From an uncultured Spartobacteria bacterium (GTDB taxonomy: Bacteria; Verrucomicrobiota; Verrucomicrobiia; Chthoniobacterales; Terrimicrobiaceae), in contig CALCJD010000145.1 in the NCBI GenBank assembly GCA_937960895.1, forward strand, positions 1 to 50,992: a stretch of DNA of 50,992 nucleotides. The letters are read 5' to 3'. The notes under the pieces were generated by a model that searched no databases, was not told the origin of the DNA, and worked only from the letters and a program-made list of their open reading frames with translations. The translations under genes were made by a program, and so were the position numbers. Below, one piece after another: positions 8,205 through 15,935 of this stretch (positions are counted from its first letter, which is position 1; each line of letters opens with the position of its first letter).

Positions 8205-8591
8205 ATGAAAACATCCGTCCCATCCCTGCCGCATGAGGTCATGGCCTTTCCCCGCGTCGCCATTTTTCTTTCGGATTCCGAAATGATGGCGGAGCTCGAG
8301 ACCATTTTGCGGAGCCATTATTCGAGTCTTATGATTGTCACCGACAAGGCGAAGCTCGCGGAGTTTGCCCTGCCGCTCATTGTGCTGGTGGACTCCATCC
8401 GGGACGCTGCGGAAATCCGGGCCGTGCATCCGGTGGAGGGCACGCAAGTGCTTATTGTTCTTGAGGAAGGTGACAGCGAAATTGAGGCGGCGGCCTTTGA
8501 TGTGGGAGCCGATGATTGTTTGGCTTATCCCTTCGATCCCGCCGCCGTCATCGGAAAGATCGAGAAATACCTCGAAGCCTTCCGTGGATGA
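8205..8591 (+). CDS. Degenerate receiver-domain protein
   Basis: The 128-residue protein follows the receiver fold: VAIFLSDSEMM (first strand with acidic residues), LPLIVLVDS (third strand with an Asp where phosphorylation would occur), TQVLIVLEEG and DVGADDCLAYPFDPAAVIGKI. The Lys normally found in the KPF motif is replaced by Tyr (AYPF), and the usual Ser/Thr switch is absent (LEEG). It probably does not follow the normal phospho-switch. It could act as a scaffold or a decoy for the receiver protein encoded just downstream. It lies three bases after the DUF883-like gene. Confidence 0.7.
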   Translation: MKTSVPSLPHEVMAFPRVAIFLSDSEMMAELETILRSHYSSLMIVTDKAKLAEFALPLIVLVDSIRDAAEIRAVHPVEGTQVLIVLEEGDSEIEAAAFDVGADDCLAYPFDPAAVIGKIEKYLEAFRG

Positions 8592-8664
8592 TTTTCCCTG
8601 GAAGGATCGGCGGGGGACCTGTAAGCTGCCGGACGGCTTTCCGGCCGAGGCTCCCGATTCTTCG

Positions 8665-9024
8665 ATGAAAATCCTTCTGGTGGAAAACCACAACGACACG
8701 CTGACGTATCTCTCCAATTATCTCAGGGCGTGTGGTCACGATGTGGAAACCGCGCGGGACATGGCCTCCGCGCTGCAACTTGTGCCGAAGGGCAATTTTG
8801 ATGTCGTGCTTTGCGACATCGGCCTCCCCGACGGCGACGGCTGGCAGTTGATGAAGAAAGTGTGCGAACGGTGCGATCCGCCGCCGTTTGGCGTCGCCAT
8901 GAGCGGGTATGGCATGAAAAACGACATCGACAAGAGTCTCGATGCCGGCTTCCGGCACCATTTGGTCAAACCCTTCCTGCCGTCCGATCTCGACGCCGTC
9001 CTTCGCCAGGCGGCGGCGATGTGA
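8665..9024 (+). CDS. Single-domain response regulator (CheY-like)
   Basis: The 119-residue protein is a lone receiver domain with no output domain. It keeps the acidic pocket (VENHND, residues 6-11), the phosphoacceptor Asp51 (VVLCDIGLPDGDG), the switch Ser in AMSGYG and the Lys in LVKPF. It starts at ATG 8665, 74 bp after the degenerate receiver gene, and precedes a histidine kinase gene. A stand-alone receiver normally acts by protein-protein contact or in a phosphorelay. The histidine kinase 235 bp downstream is a plausible partner, though kinases of that class usually pair with LuxR-type regulators. Confidence 0.88.
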   Translation: MKILLVENHNDTLTYLSNYLRACGHDVETARDMASALQLVPKGNFDVVLCDIGLPDGDGWQLMKKVCERCDPPPFGVAMSGYGMKNDIDKSLDAGFRHHLVKPFLPSDLDAVLRQAAAM

Positions 9025-9259
9025 GTCTGGGCGGGCGCCGGTTGAGAAATGCGGGCGGGCCAGCAAAGGCGTTCTTTCCTGTGGCCATCGGCCGGTTTTA
9101 TACGACCGGATCCACCGGGTGGTGCGATAAGCGGGGAAGTTTTCGCATGTCAGCCCGCTATCATGTCCGATGGATTGCCCCGTCCGCCCTTTCCGCAAAA
9201 CGGTTTCGTGTCCGATGGCCGGGAATAGGGACAGGAAAAGCGTTGCGGGAAGCCGCGGA
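9025..9259. promoter_or_regulatory. Spacer before the kinase-regulator pair
   Basis: This 235-bp region lies between the lone receiver gene and the histidine kinase. It includes ggttttatacgacc near 9091-9104, a weak -10-like patch. I see no gene and no clear terminator. The kinase reading frame is open from 9170, but residues before about 9260 look non-conserved. Confidence 0.3.
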
Positions 9260-10252
9260 ATGACGGACCCTTTTTTGCAGATGGCCTCCAGTTCGTCCAA
9301 AATGGCAAAACCGCCGGCGGATGTTCTGCTTTCCCTTTTGGAGTCCTCGGCCCTGGTCTTTCTGCAGACGGACGCCGCCGGGGCGATCCGCTACTGGAGC
9401 GATTCGGCGGAAGCCACCTTCGGCTGGAAGGCCGGGGAGGTGCTGGGGACTCCGGCGGGGGGGCTTTTTTGGGACGAAGCCGACGGCCGGGAAATCCTGG
9501 CAGCCGGGGGAGGCGAGGCCCTGCTGCGTGTCAGGGACGGTGGGCGTCTGGAAGCGCGCATCTGGACGACTCCCCTTGACGACGGAGGCCGCCTCGTTCT
9601 GGTGCTCGACAACTCGGAAACCAAGTTTCTCGAGCGCGCCCTGCTCGAAGCGGCTGAACGCGAACAACGCCGGATCGGACAGGATTTGCACGACCATCTG
9701 TGTCAACACCTGCTGGGCGCGGCCTTTTCCGCCAAGGCCCTGGCCGGGGCGTTGGACCGCGAGCAATCTCCGCACGCCTCCCAACTGCATGACCTCGCCC
9801 GTCTCATCAACGACGCGGTGAGCCAGGCGCGGGATATCTCGCGGGGTCTGCATCCGGTGGAACTGGATTGCGCCGGTCTGATGGCGGCCCTGCAGGATCT
9901 GGCGGCCCGGGTGAGCCATTCCGTGCCGGCGCAGTTTCACTGCGAAAAGGATGTGCTGGTGAGCGATCCCGCCGTGGCGCTCAATGCCTACCGGATCGCG
10001 CAGGAGGCGGTTTCCTCGGCGCTGCCGTGCGGAGCCAGAAATGTTTCCATCTCCCTGACCCGCCGCGGCGGCAGGATCGGGCTGCGCATTTTTCACGACG
10101 GCCCCCGCGAAAGCGAACTCACCGCGGAGCCGGACGGAGCGGCGGCCCGGACCCTGCATTATCGCGCCCAGGCCATGGCGGGCGACCTTGTCATGACCTT
10201 CCGGCCCGACGTGGGAACCACCGTAACCTGTCAATTTCCCTTCAATCCATGA
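9260..10252 (+). CDS. PAS-domain sensor histidine kinase (HisKA_3 type) with degenerate ATPase domain
   Basis: From ATG 9260 the protein has 330 residues. A PAS domain covers about residues 15-115 (LVFLQTDAAGAIRYWSDSAE, AGEVLG). The dimerisation/phosphoacceptor helix keeps the HisKA_3 motif EQRRIGQDLHDHL with His144. The ATPase domain is abnormal: where an N-box such as EALTNALKHA is expected it reads EAVSSALPCGA, and the DDGxG motif is replaced by FHDGPRE. It still ends like the family (VGTTVTCQFPF). It has no membrane segment, so it senses something in the cytoplasm. Its stop overlaps the start of the next regulator gene (ATGA), indicating translational coupling. Starts at 9170, 9281 or 9302 are also possible. 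Confidence 0.85.
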   Translation: MTDPFLQMASSSSKMAKPPADVLLSLLESSALVFLQTDAAGAIRYWSDSAEATFGWKAGEVLGTPAGGLFWDEADGREILAAGGGEALLRVRDGGRLEARIWTTPLDDGGRLVLVLDNSETKFLERALLEAAEREQRRIGQDLHDHLCQHLLGAAFSAKALAGALDREQSPHASQLHDLARLINDAVSQARDISRGLHPVELDCAGLMAALQDLAARVSHSVPAQFHCEKDVLVSDPAVALNAYRIAQEAVSSALPCGARNVSISLTRRGGRIGLRIFHDGPRESELTAEPDGAAARTLHYRAQAMAGDLVMTFRPDVGTTVTCQFPFNP

Positions 10253-10950
10253 CCAAAAATTCCAAACCCGCGGAAGAATCCAAGAAGCGTGTGCTGATCG
10301 TCGACGATCATCCGGTCTTCCGTCACGGCATCATTTCCCTGATCAACGCCGAGCCCGACCTCGTCGTCTGCGGAGAGGCGTCGTCCTCGCCCACCGCCCT
10401 CGAAGCCATGCGCACGCTCAAACCCGACGTGGCGCTGCTCGACATCTCGCTGCCGGGCACGAATGGCATTGAATTGATCAAGCTGATGAAGGCGGAGCAT
10501 CCGCGCCTGCCGCTGCTCATTCTGTCCATGCACGACGAATCGCTGTATGCCCTGCGCGCGCTCAAGGCCGGCGCGCTGGGATACGTCATGAAGGCGGAGG
10601 CGCTGACGCATGTGCTCGACGCGCTGCGCAAGGCGCTGAAGGGCGAAATTTATGTGAGTCCGCGCCTGAGCGAACGGCTGATTTTCCAGGCGATCCAGTC
10701 CGTCGACGGCGGCAGCGGTTCGCCGGTGGACCGGCTCTCCGACCGGGAACTCGAGGTCCTCGAGCTTCTTGGGCGCGGATTCGGCACCAAGGAAATCGCC
10801 GCCGAATTGCATCTCAGCGTGAAGACCATCGAAACGCACCGCGCGCACATCAAGGAAAAGCTGGGCTTCCGGGATGCCGGGGAGATGGTGCGTTTTGCCA
10901 TCGACTGGGTCGCGCAGGAAAAGGATCAGAGCGGCGCCGCGAGCACCTGA
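10249..10950 (+). CDS. NarL/FixJ-family response regulator with LuxR-type DNA-binding domain
   Basis: The 233-residue protein has a receiver domain (VDDH at 18-21, phosphoacceptor Asp65 in LLDISLPGTNG, switch Ser in LSMHD, Lys in VMKAEA) and a C-terminal LuxR-type helix-turn-helix. The latter shows LSDRELEVLELLGRG then TKEIAAELHLSVKTIETHRA. It overlaps the upstream kinase gene by four bases and is its obvious partner. The AMKAE-like variant of the KPxx site is common in this subfamily. Target genes are not evident from the sequence. Confidence 0.93.
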   Translation: MTKNSKPAEESKKRVLIVDDHPVFRHGIISLINAEPDLVVCGEASSSPTALEAMRTLKPDVALLDISLPGTNGIELIKLMKAEHPRLPLLILSMHDESLYALRALKAGALGYVMKAEALTHVLDALRKALKGEIYVSPRLSERLIFQAIQSVDGGSGSPVDRLSDRELEVLELLGRGFGTKEIAAELHLSVKTIETHRAHIKEKLGFRDAGEMVRFAIDWVAQEKDQSGAAST

Positions 10951-11119
10951 CGCCCGTGTGGGCCCCCCCTCAAGGCGCCCGAAGCCTTCCGCGACGTGCT
11001 TAAAGCGGAGGGGTTGGGGGGGAATCTTATCCGCATGTCCTTCGCGGACGGGAGGTTGAACAATTGGGAAACGTCATTTTTTTGGTGCGGGACGGCGCCG
11101 GAGAAGGCAAGACAATGGC
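10951..11119. promoter_or_regulatory. Spacer upstream of glcD
   Basis: This 169-bp non-coding spacer has a C-rich run (gggccccccc) near 10961-10970 and a G-rich run near 11010-11023. The lower-G+C stretch ttgaacaattgggaaacg at 11056-11073 is the likeliest promoter region for glcD. GGAGAAGG about twelve bases before ATG 11120 is a fair ribosome binding site. Confidence 0.35.
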
Positions 11120-12496
11120 ATGCCGCCCACCGAATTCCCAAAACTTCTGGCATCCATTTTCCCTCCCGAGAACCTGTTGACCGCCCCGGAGGATCTGGTT
11201 CCGTATTCCTTCGACGGCACGGCGGCCCTCCAGCAGATGCCGGCGATTGTGGCCTTCGCCACTTCAACCGAACAGGTGAGCCAACTGATCCGCCTGGCCA
11301 ATGAAAAGGGATTTCCGGTGGTCACCCGCGGTTCCGGCACGGGGCTGAGCGGGGGCAGTCTGCCGGTGAAGGACGGGGTGGTTCTGTGTCTTTCGAAGAT
11401 GAACCGCATCCTCGAGGTGGACGCGAAAAATCTCACGCTCTCCGCGGAGGCCGGCGCCACCACGCTGGCCGTTGCCGAGGCGGCGGAGAAGGCGGGCCTG
11501 TTTTATCCGCCGGATCCGGGCTCGATGAAAATTTCCACCATCGGCGGCAATGTGGCGGAAAATTCGGGCGGTCTGCGGGGGCTGAAGTATGGCGTCACCC
11601 GCGACTATGTGATCGGCCTCGAGGTCGTGCTGCCGACCGGCGAGGTCATTTTCACCGGCAACAAATGCGTGAAGGACGTGGCGGGGTATTCGCTGCGGGA
11701 TTTGTTCATCGGTTCCGAGGGGACGCTCGGGGTGATCACGCAGGTGCTTCTTGCCCTCATTCCGAAACCGGCCGCACGGAAAACCCTGCTCGCCATATTC
11801 GACCACATGGAGGACGCCGCGAATACGGTTTCCTCCATCATCGAGGAAAAAATCATTCCCTGCACGCTGGAATTTCTCGACCGGGTGACCATCAACTGCG
11901 TGGAGGACTACGCCCGAATCGGCCTGCCCCGCGATGCGGCGGCGGTGTTGCTGATGGAGTCGGACGGCCATCCGGCGGCCGTCGAGGAGGAGGCGCGCAA
12001 GATGGAGGAAATCGCCCGGAGGTTCCGCGCCCGCGAAATCGCCGTCGCGCAGACGGACGAGGAGGCGGTCCGGCTGGCCACCGCGCGCCGCACGGCGTTT
12101 TCCGCGCTGGCCCGGCTGGCGCCGACCACCATCCTCGAGGACGCCACCGTGCCCCGCAGCGAACTGGCCCGCATGGTGGCACACATTCAGAAGGTGGCCG
12201 ACAAATACCGGCTCAAGGTCGGAACCTTCGGTCACATGGGCGATGGCAACCTGCATCCGACTTTCCTCACCAACGAACGCGACAGCGAGGAAATGCACCG
12301 CGTCGAGGAGGCGATGAAGGAAATTTTTGACTATGCGCTCGAACTGGGCGGCACGATTTCCGGCGAGCATGGCGTGGGCGTGGCGAAAAAGCCCTTCCTG
12401 CCCAAGGCCGTCGGCGACCGGAACCTGGAGGCCATGAAGCGCCTCCGCGCGGCGTTTGATCCCAATGGGGTGTTGAATCCGGGGAAAATCTTTTAA
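11120..12496 (+). CDS. glcD: FAD-linked oxidase, glycolate oxidase subunit GlcD-like
   Basis: The 458-residue protein has an N-terminal FAD-binding domain of the PCMH/FAD_binding_4 type: RGSGTGLSGGSLP, then PDPGSMKISTIGGNVAENSG and GNKCVKDVAGYSLRDLF. The C-terminal oxidase domain has GHMGDGNLHPTF and the closing signature SGEHGVGVAKK followed by FDPNGVLNPGKIF. It oxidises a 2-hydroxy acid, probably glycolate or D-lactate, passing electrons through GlcF. The partner glcF follows on the same strand but is separated by an inserted four-helix-bundle ORF. A glcE-like gene is missing, as in many D-lactate/glycolate two-subunit versions, so the exact substrate remains open. Confidence 0.92.
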   Translation: MPPTEFPKLLASIFPPENLLTAPEDLVPYSFDGTAALQQMPAIVAFATSTEQVSQLIRLANEKGFPVVTRGSGTGLSGGSLPVKDGVVLCLSKMNRILEVDAKNLTLSAEAGATTLAVAEAAEKAGLFYPPDPGSMKISTIGGNVAENSGGLRGLKYGVTRDYVIGLEVVLPTGEVIFTGNKCVKDVAGYSLRDLFIGSEGTLGVITQVLLALIPKPAARKTLLAIFDHMEDAANTVSSIIEEKIIPCTLEFLDRVTINCVEDYARIGLPRDAAAVLLMESDGHPAAVEEEARKMEEIARRFRAREIAVAQTDEEAVRLATARRTAFSALARLAPTTILEDATVPRSELARMVAHIQKVADKYRLKVGTFGHMGDGNLHPTFLTNERDSEEMHRVEEAMKEIFDYALELGGTISGEHGVGVAKKPFLPKAVGDRNLEAMKRLRAAFDPNGVLNPGKIF

Positions 12497-12502
12497 ACGC
12501 CC

Positions 12503-12537
12503 GACGCTCAACGATGAACTCTCAACTCTCAAGTGGA
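12503..12537. repeat. Left heptamer-repeat arm of the inserted element
   Basis: The units read gacgctc, aacgatg, aactctc, aactctc, aagtgga. The 9-mer cgctcaacg at 12505-12513 is repeated in inverted orientation as cgttgagcg at 12928-12936. The 11-mer caactctcaag at 12523-12533 pairs with cttgaatgttg at 12901-12911 with two mismatches. The ATG of the four-helix-bundle ORF (12514) lies inside this array. Confidence 0.8.
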
Positions 12538-12912
12538 GAAGCCCGCTTTGACCCCGAAGGGCGTTTGCTTGAATGCGTGGTGCGGGTGATCGGCGCTACG
12601 GAAAAAATCAGTCCGGCCGGCGCCGGACCATACGGGCGCGATCCATCGCTTCGTGCGGGACTCTCCCCGTATGGAAATCATGGCGAGGCGAGGGGAGCGG
12701 AGTCGCGAAAGGATTTCATCCACCAGCTCGGGGTTTGCTACAAGGAGCTGTGTGGGTCGAGACGCCGGTTGAAATTGATTCGCCGGACCGGGTTGGTTCC
12801 CCAGCCCCGGTTTCCGGATGCTCGCGTTGGGGAATCCGACGAACTCGTCGGAATTATTGCGAAGAGTTTGCAGACAGCAAAGAAGAACCAGGATCAGTCC
12901 CTTGAATGTTGA
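12514..12912 (+). CDS. Four-helix-bundle protein (23S rRNA intervening-sequence protein family)
   Basis: The 132-residue reading frame contains the hallmark segment of the four-helix-bundle family (TIGR02436, first seen in 23S rRNA intervening sequences): LSPYGNHGEARGAESRKDFI, then HQLGVCYKEL and, near the C-terminus, ESDELVGIIAKSLQTAKKNQ. The N-terminal helix RLLECVVRVIGATEKI also fits. Some usually conserved positions differ (for example RRRLKLI for R-x-WLKLI), so it may be drifting. The first seven residues are translated from a heptamer-repeat array, and the stop codon lies in the opposite array. The ORF interrupts the glcD-glcF pair. The biochemical role of this family is unknown; the bundle forms a pentamer in known structures. 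Confidence 0.72.
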   Translation: MNSQLSSGEARFDPEGRLLECVVRVIGATEKISPAGAGPYGRDPSLRAGLSPYGNHGEARGAESRKDFIHQLGVCYKELCGSRRRLKLIRRTGLVPQPRFPDARVGESDELVGIIAKSLQTAKKNQDQSLEC

Positions 12913-12943
12913 AAATTCCAAGTTGAGCGTTGAGCGTTCTGCA
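12902..12943. repeat. Right heptamer-repeat arm of the inserted element
   Basis: The units read ttgaatg, ttgaaaa, ttccaag, ttgagcg, ttgagcg, ttctgca. In reverse complement they follow the same AACnnnC pattern as the left arm and the array at 44-78. This arm is one unit (7 bp) longer than the left arm between matching end points. It overlaps the end of the four-helix-bundle ORF and the likely start of glcF. Confidence 0.8.
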
Positions 12944-14242
12944 CAATCGCCCAATCTGCTCCGCAAATTGGATTACGCGATTGTGCAGCAGTGCATGCAC
13001 TGCGGCATGTGTCTGCCGACCTGTCCGACGTATGAGGCCACCAAGGTCGAACGGAACAGTCCGCGCGGACGCATCTCGCTCATGCGGGCGGTGGCGGATG
13101 GACGCATCGGGACGACCGCGGCCTTCGGCGAGGAGATGTATTTTTGTCTGGGTTGCCTGGCCTGCGAAACGGCCTGTCCGGCCGGGGTGGATTACACGAC
13201 CCTTTTCGAAACGGCCCGCGCCGAGGCGGAACGGGCCGGGGTGCTGCGCAATCCCAAACGGGATTTCATTCGGACATTCGCCCTGAAGGGGATTTTCACC
13301 CGGCCTGGGCTGTTGCGTTTCATCGGACGCCTGCTTTGGCTCTACCGGGTCTCCGGGGTGCAGTCGCTTTTCCGCGGACTGGGCCTCAACCGCCTGCTTC
13401 CCTACCGGCTGCGGGAGCTGGAGCGCATGACCCCGCGCGCCCAGGCGAAATTTTCCCATCAATTGATCCGCGAGACCGAGCGTCCCGACGGCGAACGGAA
13501 ATACCGGGTCGGATTGCTGACCGGCTGTGTGCAGGACATCGTGCTGTCCGACGTGAACCGGGACACCATGGAGGTTCTGGTGGCCAACGGATGCGAGGTG
13601 TTCACGCCGCGCGAGCAGTCCTGCTGCGGATCGCTCCACGCGCACAACGGCGACGTCGAGACGGCCAAAGTACTGGCCCGCCGGCAGCTCGACGCCTTCA
13701 ATCTCGATTCCCTGGACGCCATCATCACCAATGCCGCCGGCTGCGGGTCGCATCTGAAACATTACCACCATTTGCTCGCGGACGATCCCGCCTATGTGGC
13801 CAAGGCCCGCCTCTGGGCGCACAAGGTGCGGGACATTCACGAGTGGCTGGCGGAAATCGGCATTCGTCCGCCGCGGACGGAACCCGTCGATCTTCATGTG
13901 ACCTATCACGAGGCCTGCCATCTGTGTCATGGCCAGAAAATCACCCGTCAGCCCCGTGAGGTGCTGAAGGCCATTCCGGGGCTCAGACTGACCGAACTCA
14001 CGGAGTCCACCTGGTGTTGCGGCAGCGCGGGCATTTACAACATCACCCAGCCGGAAATGGCGGCCAAGTTGCAGGAACGCAAGCTCGGACACATCCGGAA
14101 GGCGGGTGCGCCGGTCGTGGCCACCGGCAACCCGGGCTGCCACCTGCAGATTGAAAGCGGGGCGCGGAAGTTTGGCGTGGACGTGTCCGTGAGGCATCCG
14201 ATCAGCCTGCTGGCCGCCGCCTACCGTCGTGAACGGCGCTGA
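12902..14242 (+). CDS. glcF: Glycolate oxidase iron-sulfur subunit GlcF-like
   Basis: From TTG 12902 the protein has 446 residues. Two 4Fe-4S motifs are present: CMHCGMCLPTCP (Cys31, 34, 37, 41) and CLGCLACETACP (Cys82, 85, 88, 92). Two cysteine-rich CCG domains follow, with SCCGSLHAHNG and WCCGSAGIYN. It carries electrons from GlcD to the respiratory chain. The start is uncertain: the first recognisable residues are NLLRKLDYAIVQQ, preceded by sequence translated from heptamer repeats. TTG 12902 (with AGGA 12889-12892 nearby) and TTG 12923 are candidates; ATG 12818 lies inside the four-helix-bundle ORF and is unlikely. The cardiolipin synthase gene starts four bases after its stop. Confidence 0.9.
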   Translation: MNVENSKLSVERSAQSPNLLRKLDYAIVQQCMHCGMCLPTCPTYEATKVERNSPRGRISLMRAVADGRIGTTAAFGEEMYFCLGCLACETACPAGVDYTTLFETARAEAERAGVLRNPKRDFIRTFALKGIFTRPGLLRFIGRLLWLYRVSGVQSLFRGLGLNRLLPYRLRELERMTPRAQAKFSHQLIRETERPDGERKYRVGLLTGCVQDIVLSDVNRDTMEVLVANGCEVFTPREQSCCGSLHAHNGDVETAKVLARRQLDAFNLDSLDAIITNAAGCGSHLKHYHHLLADDPAYVAKARLWAHKVRDIHEWLAEIGIRPPRTEPVDLHVTYHEACHLCHGQKITRQPREVLKAIPGLRLTELTESTWCCGSAGIYNITQPEMAAKLQERKLGHIRKAGAPVVATGNPGCHLQIESGARKFGVDVSVRHPISLLAAAYRRERR

Positions 14243-14246
14243 ACGG

Positions 14247-15674
14247 ATGTTCGACTTCTTCACCGTCATCATTTCGCTGGTCACGCTGACCTTTCAGCTG
14301 GCGGGGATCGCCTTTGCCGTGCGGGCCGTGCTCATTTCCCGTACGCCGCAGGCGTCCATTGCCTGGGGACTGGCCCTGGTGGTGCTGCCCTATGTCGCCA
14401 TTCCGCTTTTCCTGATCTTCGGGGAATCGCGGTTTTCCGGCTACACCCTGGCCGGGGCGGGCAAACGGAAGGATCTCGACGACGCGCTGGCCCGGATCCA
14501 GGAGGCCCTCAAACCCTTCCGGTGCCGGATGTCGGAAAAATACGAGGATGCCGAGCAACTGGCCTTCCGGCTCCGCGGCCTTCCCCCCACGCGCGGAAAT
14601 TCCACCCGTCTGCTCATCGATGGAAAGGAGACCTTTGAGGCGATCTTTGCCGCCATCGACACGGCCGTCGAATACGTCGTGGTCCAGTTTTACATCGTGC
14701 ACGACGACAAGCTCGGCCGCGCCCTCAAGGAACGGCTCCTGGCTGCCCGGAAGCGCGGGGCGCGCTGCTGGCTGTTGTTCGACAAGGTGGGCGCCAAGGG
14801 GCTGCCGGACAGTTATGTCGGGGAACTGCGCGCGGGTGGGGTGGAGGTGCAGGCCTTCGTGACCAACCGGCAGTTCGGCCGACGCTTTCAGATCAATTTC
14901 CGCAACCACCGCAAGCTCGTCATCGTGGACGGCCGCGTGGCTTTCATCGGCGGATTGAATGCCGGGGACGAATACCTTGGCGAAGGCCCCTTGGGCGCCT
15001 GGCGCGACACCCACATGGCCGTGGAAGGTCCGGCCGTGCAGGCGCTGCAGCTGTCATTTCTCGAGGATTGGTACTACGTGGAAAAGACGGTGCCCGATCT
15101 GCCGTGCACCCCGCGGGTGTGCGGGGACGAGGTCGTACTGCCCTTCGCGTCGGGACCTGCGGAGTCGTGGAACATCACGCCGGCGGTCATATGCGAAGTC
15201 ATCCACGACGTGCGCAAGCGGCTCTGGATCGCGAGTCCGTATTTTGTGCCCGATCCCGCCCTGCGCACCGCCCTGGCCCATGCGGCCCTGCGCGGTGTCG
15301 ACGTGCGCATCATCCTGCCGCAGGGCATCGACCACCTTCTGCCCTGGCTTTCGTCGTTCACCTTTTACCCCGCCATGGCCGAGGCGGGCGTGAGAATCTG
15401 GCGCTACCAGCCCGGTTTCATGCACCAGAAGGTGCTGCTGGCCGACGATGACCTGGCCATCGTCGGTTCGGTGAATCTCGACTTCCGTTCCTTCATGCTC
15501 AACTTCGAATTGTCCGCCGTCGTCCAGAATGCCGCCTTCGCGGCCTCGGTGGAAAAAATGTTCGAAGCCGACTTTGCCCGCAGCAAGGAGGAGGATTTGC
15601 GCAAGTTCGAAAACGGCAGCTTCCTCTTCCGCCTCAAATGCCGCCTCGCCGCGCTGATGAGTCCGGAGCAGTGA
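14247..15674 (+). CDS. cls: Cardiolipin synthase (phospholipase D superfamily)
   Basis: The 475-residue protein has two N-terminal membrane helices (FTVIISLVTLTFQLAGIAFA and IAWGLALVVLPYVAIPLFLI) and two catalytic HKD motifs: HRKLVIVDG with His221, and MHQKVLLADDD with His393. Both are followed by the usual GSxN/GGxN pattern (IGGLNAGDEY, VGSVNLDFRS). It joins two phosphatidylglycerol molecules, or related lipids, into cardiolipin at the inner membrane. ATG 14247 follows the glcF stop by four bases; a GTG at 14229 would overlap glcF by 14 bases. The length is normal for ClsA. The proximity to glcF suggests read-through rather than shared function. Confidence 0.93.
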   Translation: MFDFFTVIISLVTLTFQLAGIAFAVRAVLISRTPQASIAWGLALVVLPYVAIPLFLIFGESRFSGYTLAGAGKRKDLDDALARIQEALKPFRCRMSEKYEDAEQLAFRLRGLPPTRGNSTRLLIDGKETFEAIFAAIDTAVEYVVVQFYIVHDDKLGRALKERLLAARKRGARCWLLFDKVGAKGLPDSYVGELRAGGVEVQAFVTNRQFGRRFQINFRNHRKLVIVDGRVAFIGGLNAGDEYLGEGPLGAWRDTHMAVEGPAVQALQLSFLEDWYYVEKTVPDLPCTPRVCGDEVVLPFASGPAESWNITPAVICEVIHDVRKRLWIASPYFVPDPALRTALAHAALRGVDVRIILPQGIDHLLPWLSSFTFYPAMAEAGVRIWRYQPGFMHQKVLLADDDLAIVGSVNLDFRSFMLNFELSAVVQNAAFAASVEKMFEADFARSKEEDLRKFENGSFLFRLKCRLAALMSPEQ

Positions 15675-15906
15675 GGGAGGCAAATTCAGCGTCCGCATAC
15701 CCCACGTGGTGAATCCGACTTGGATGGGCGGGGTGTCGAAGGCCTGTTCCAAAGCCTGGGAAACGGCATGGAGCGCCGTCGGTTCTAATTGGCTTCGATA
15801 TGCAATGTCTTGATAGGAAAGATATTGCGGGAGGGAAGCAGGGGCGGTCCCCTGTGCGTCAATAGCTGGAAAAAACATTCGAACGCCACCATTGGCGCAT
15901 TTCTAA

Positions 15907-15935
15907 TTGACAGGTGTTGCGTTTGCGGTAACGTA
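15907..15935 (+). promoter_or_regulatory. Candidate promoter of the lacI-type gene
   Basis: A perfect -35-like TTGACA at 15907-15912 is followed after 17 bases by aacgta, a poor -10 that lies inside the palindromic operator. A repressor bound there would block polymerase directly. The strength of the -10 is doubtful. Confidence 0.4.

Noticed and set aside
6900..8717. 605-codon version of the epimerase with a long N-terminal extension
   Set aside because: The extension crosses the divergent DUF883-like and receiver genes and has no conserved features; the Rossmann fold begins just after ATG 7760.
10951..11030. G- and C-runs as a possible regulatory G-quadruplex
   Set aside because: The runs are short and irregularly spaced in very G+C-rich DNA, and do not form a clear four-run pattern.
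12818..12904. ATG 12818 as the start of glcF
   Set aside because: It lies inside the four-helix-bundle ORF in another frame, and the added residues show no resemblance to GlcF proteins.
12529..12966. Minus-strand 145-codon frame opposite the four-helix-bundle ORF
   Set aside because: It is antisense to a recognisable family protein and has no features of its own.
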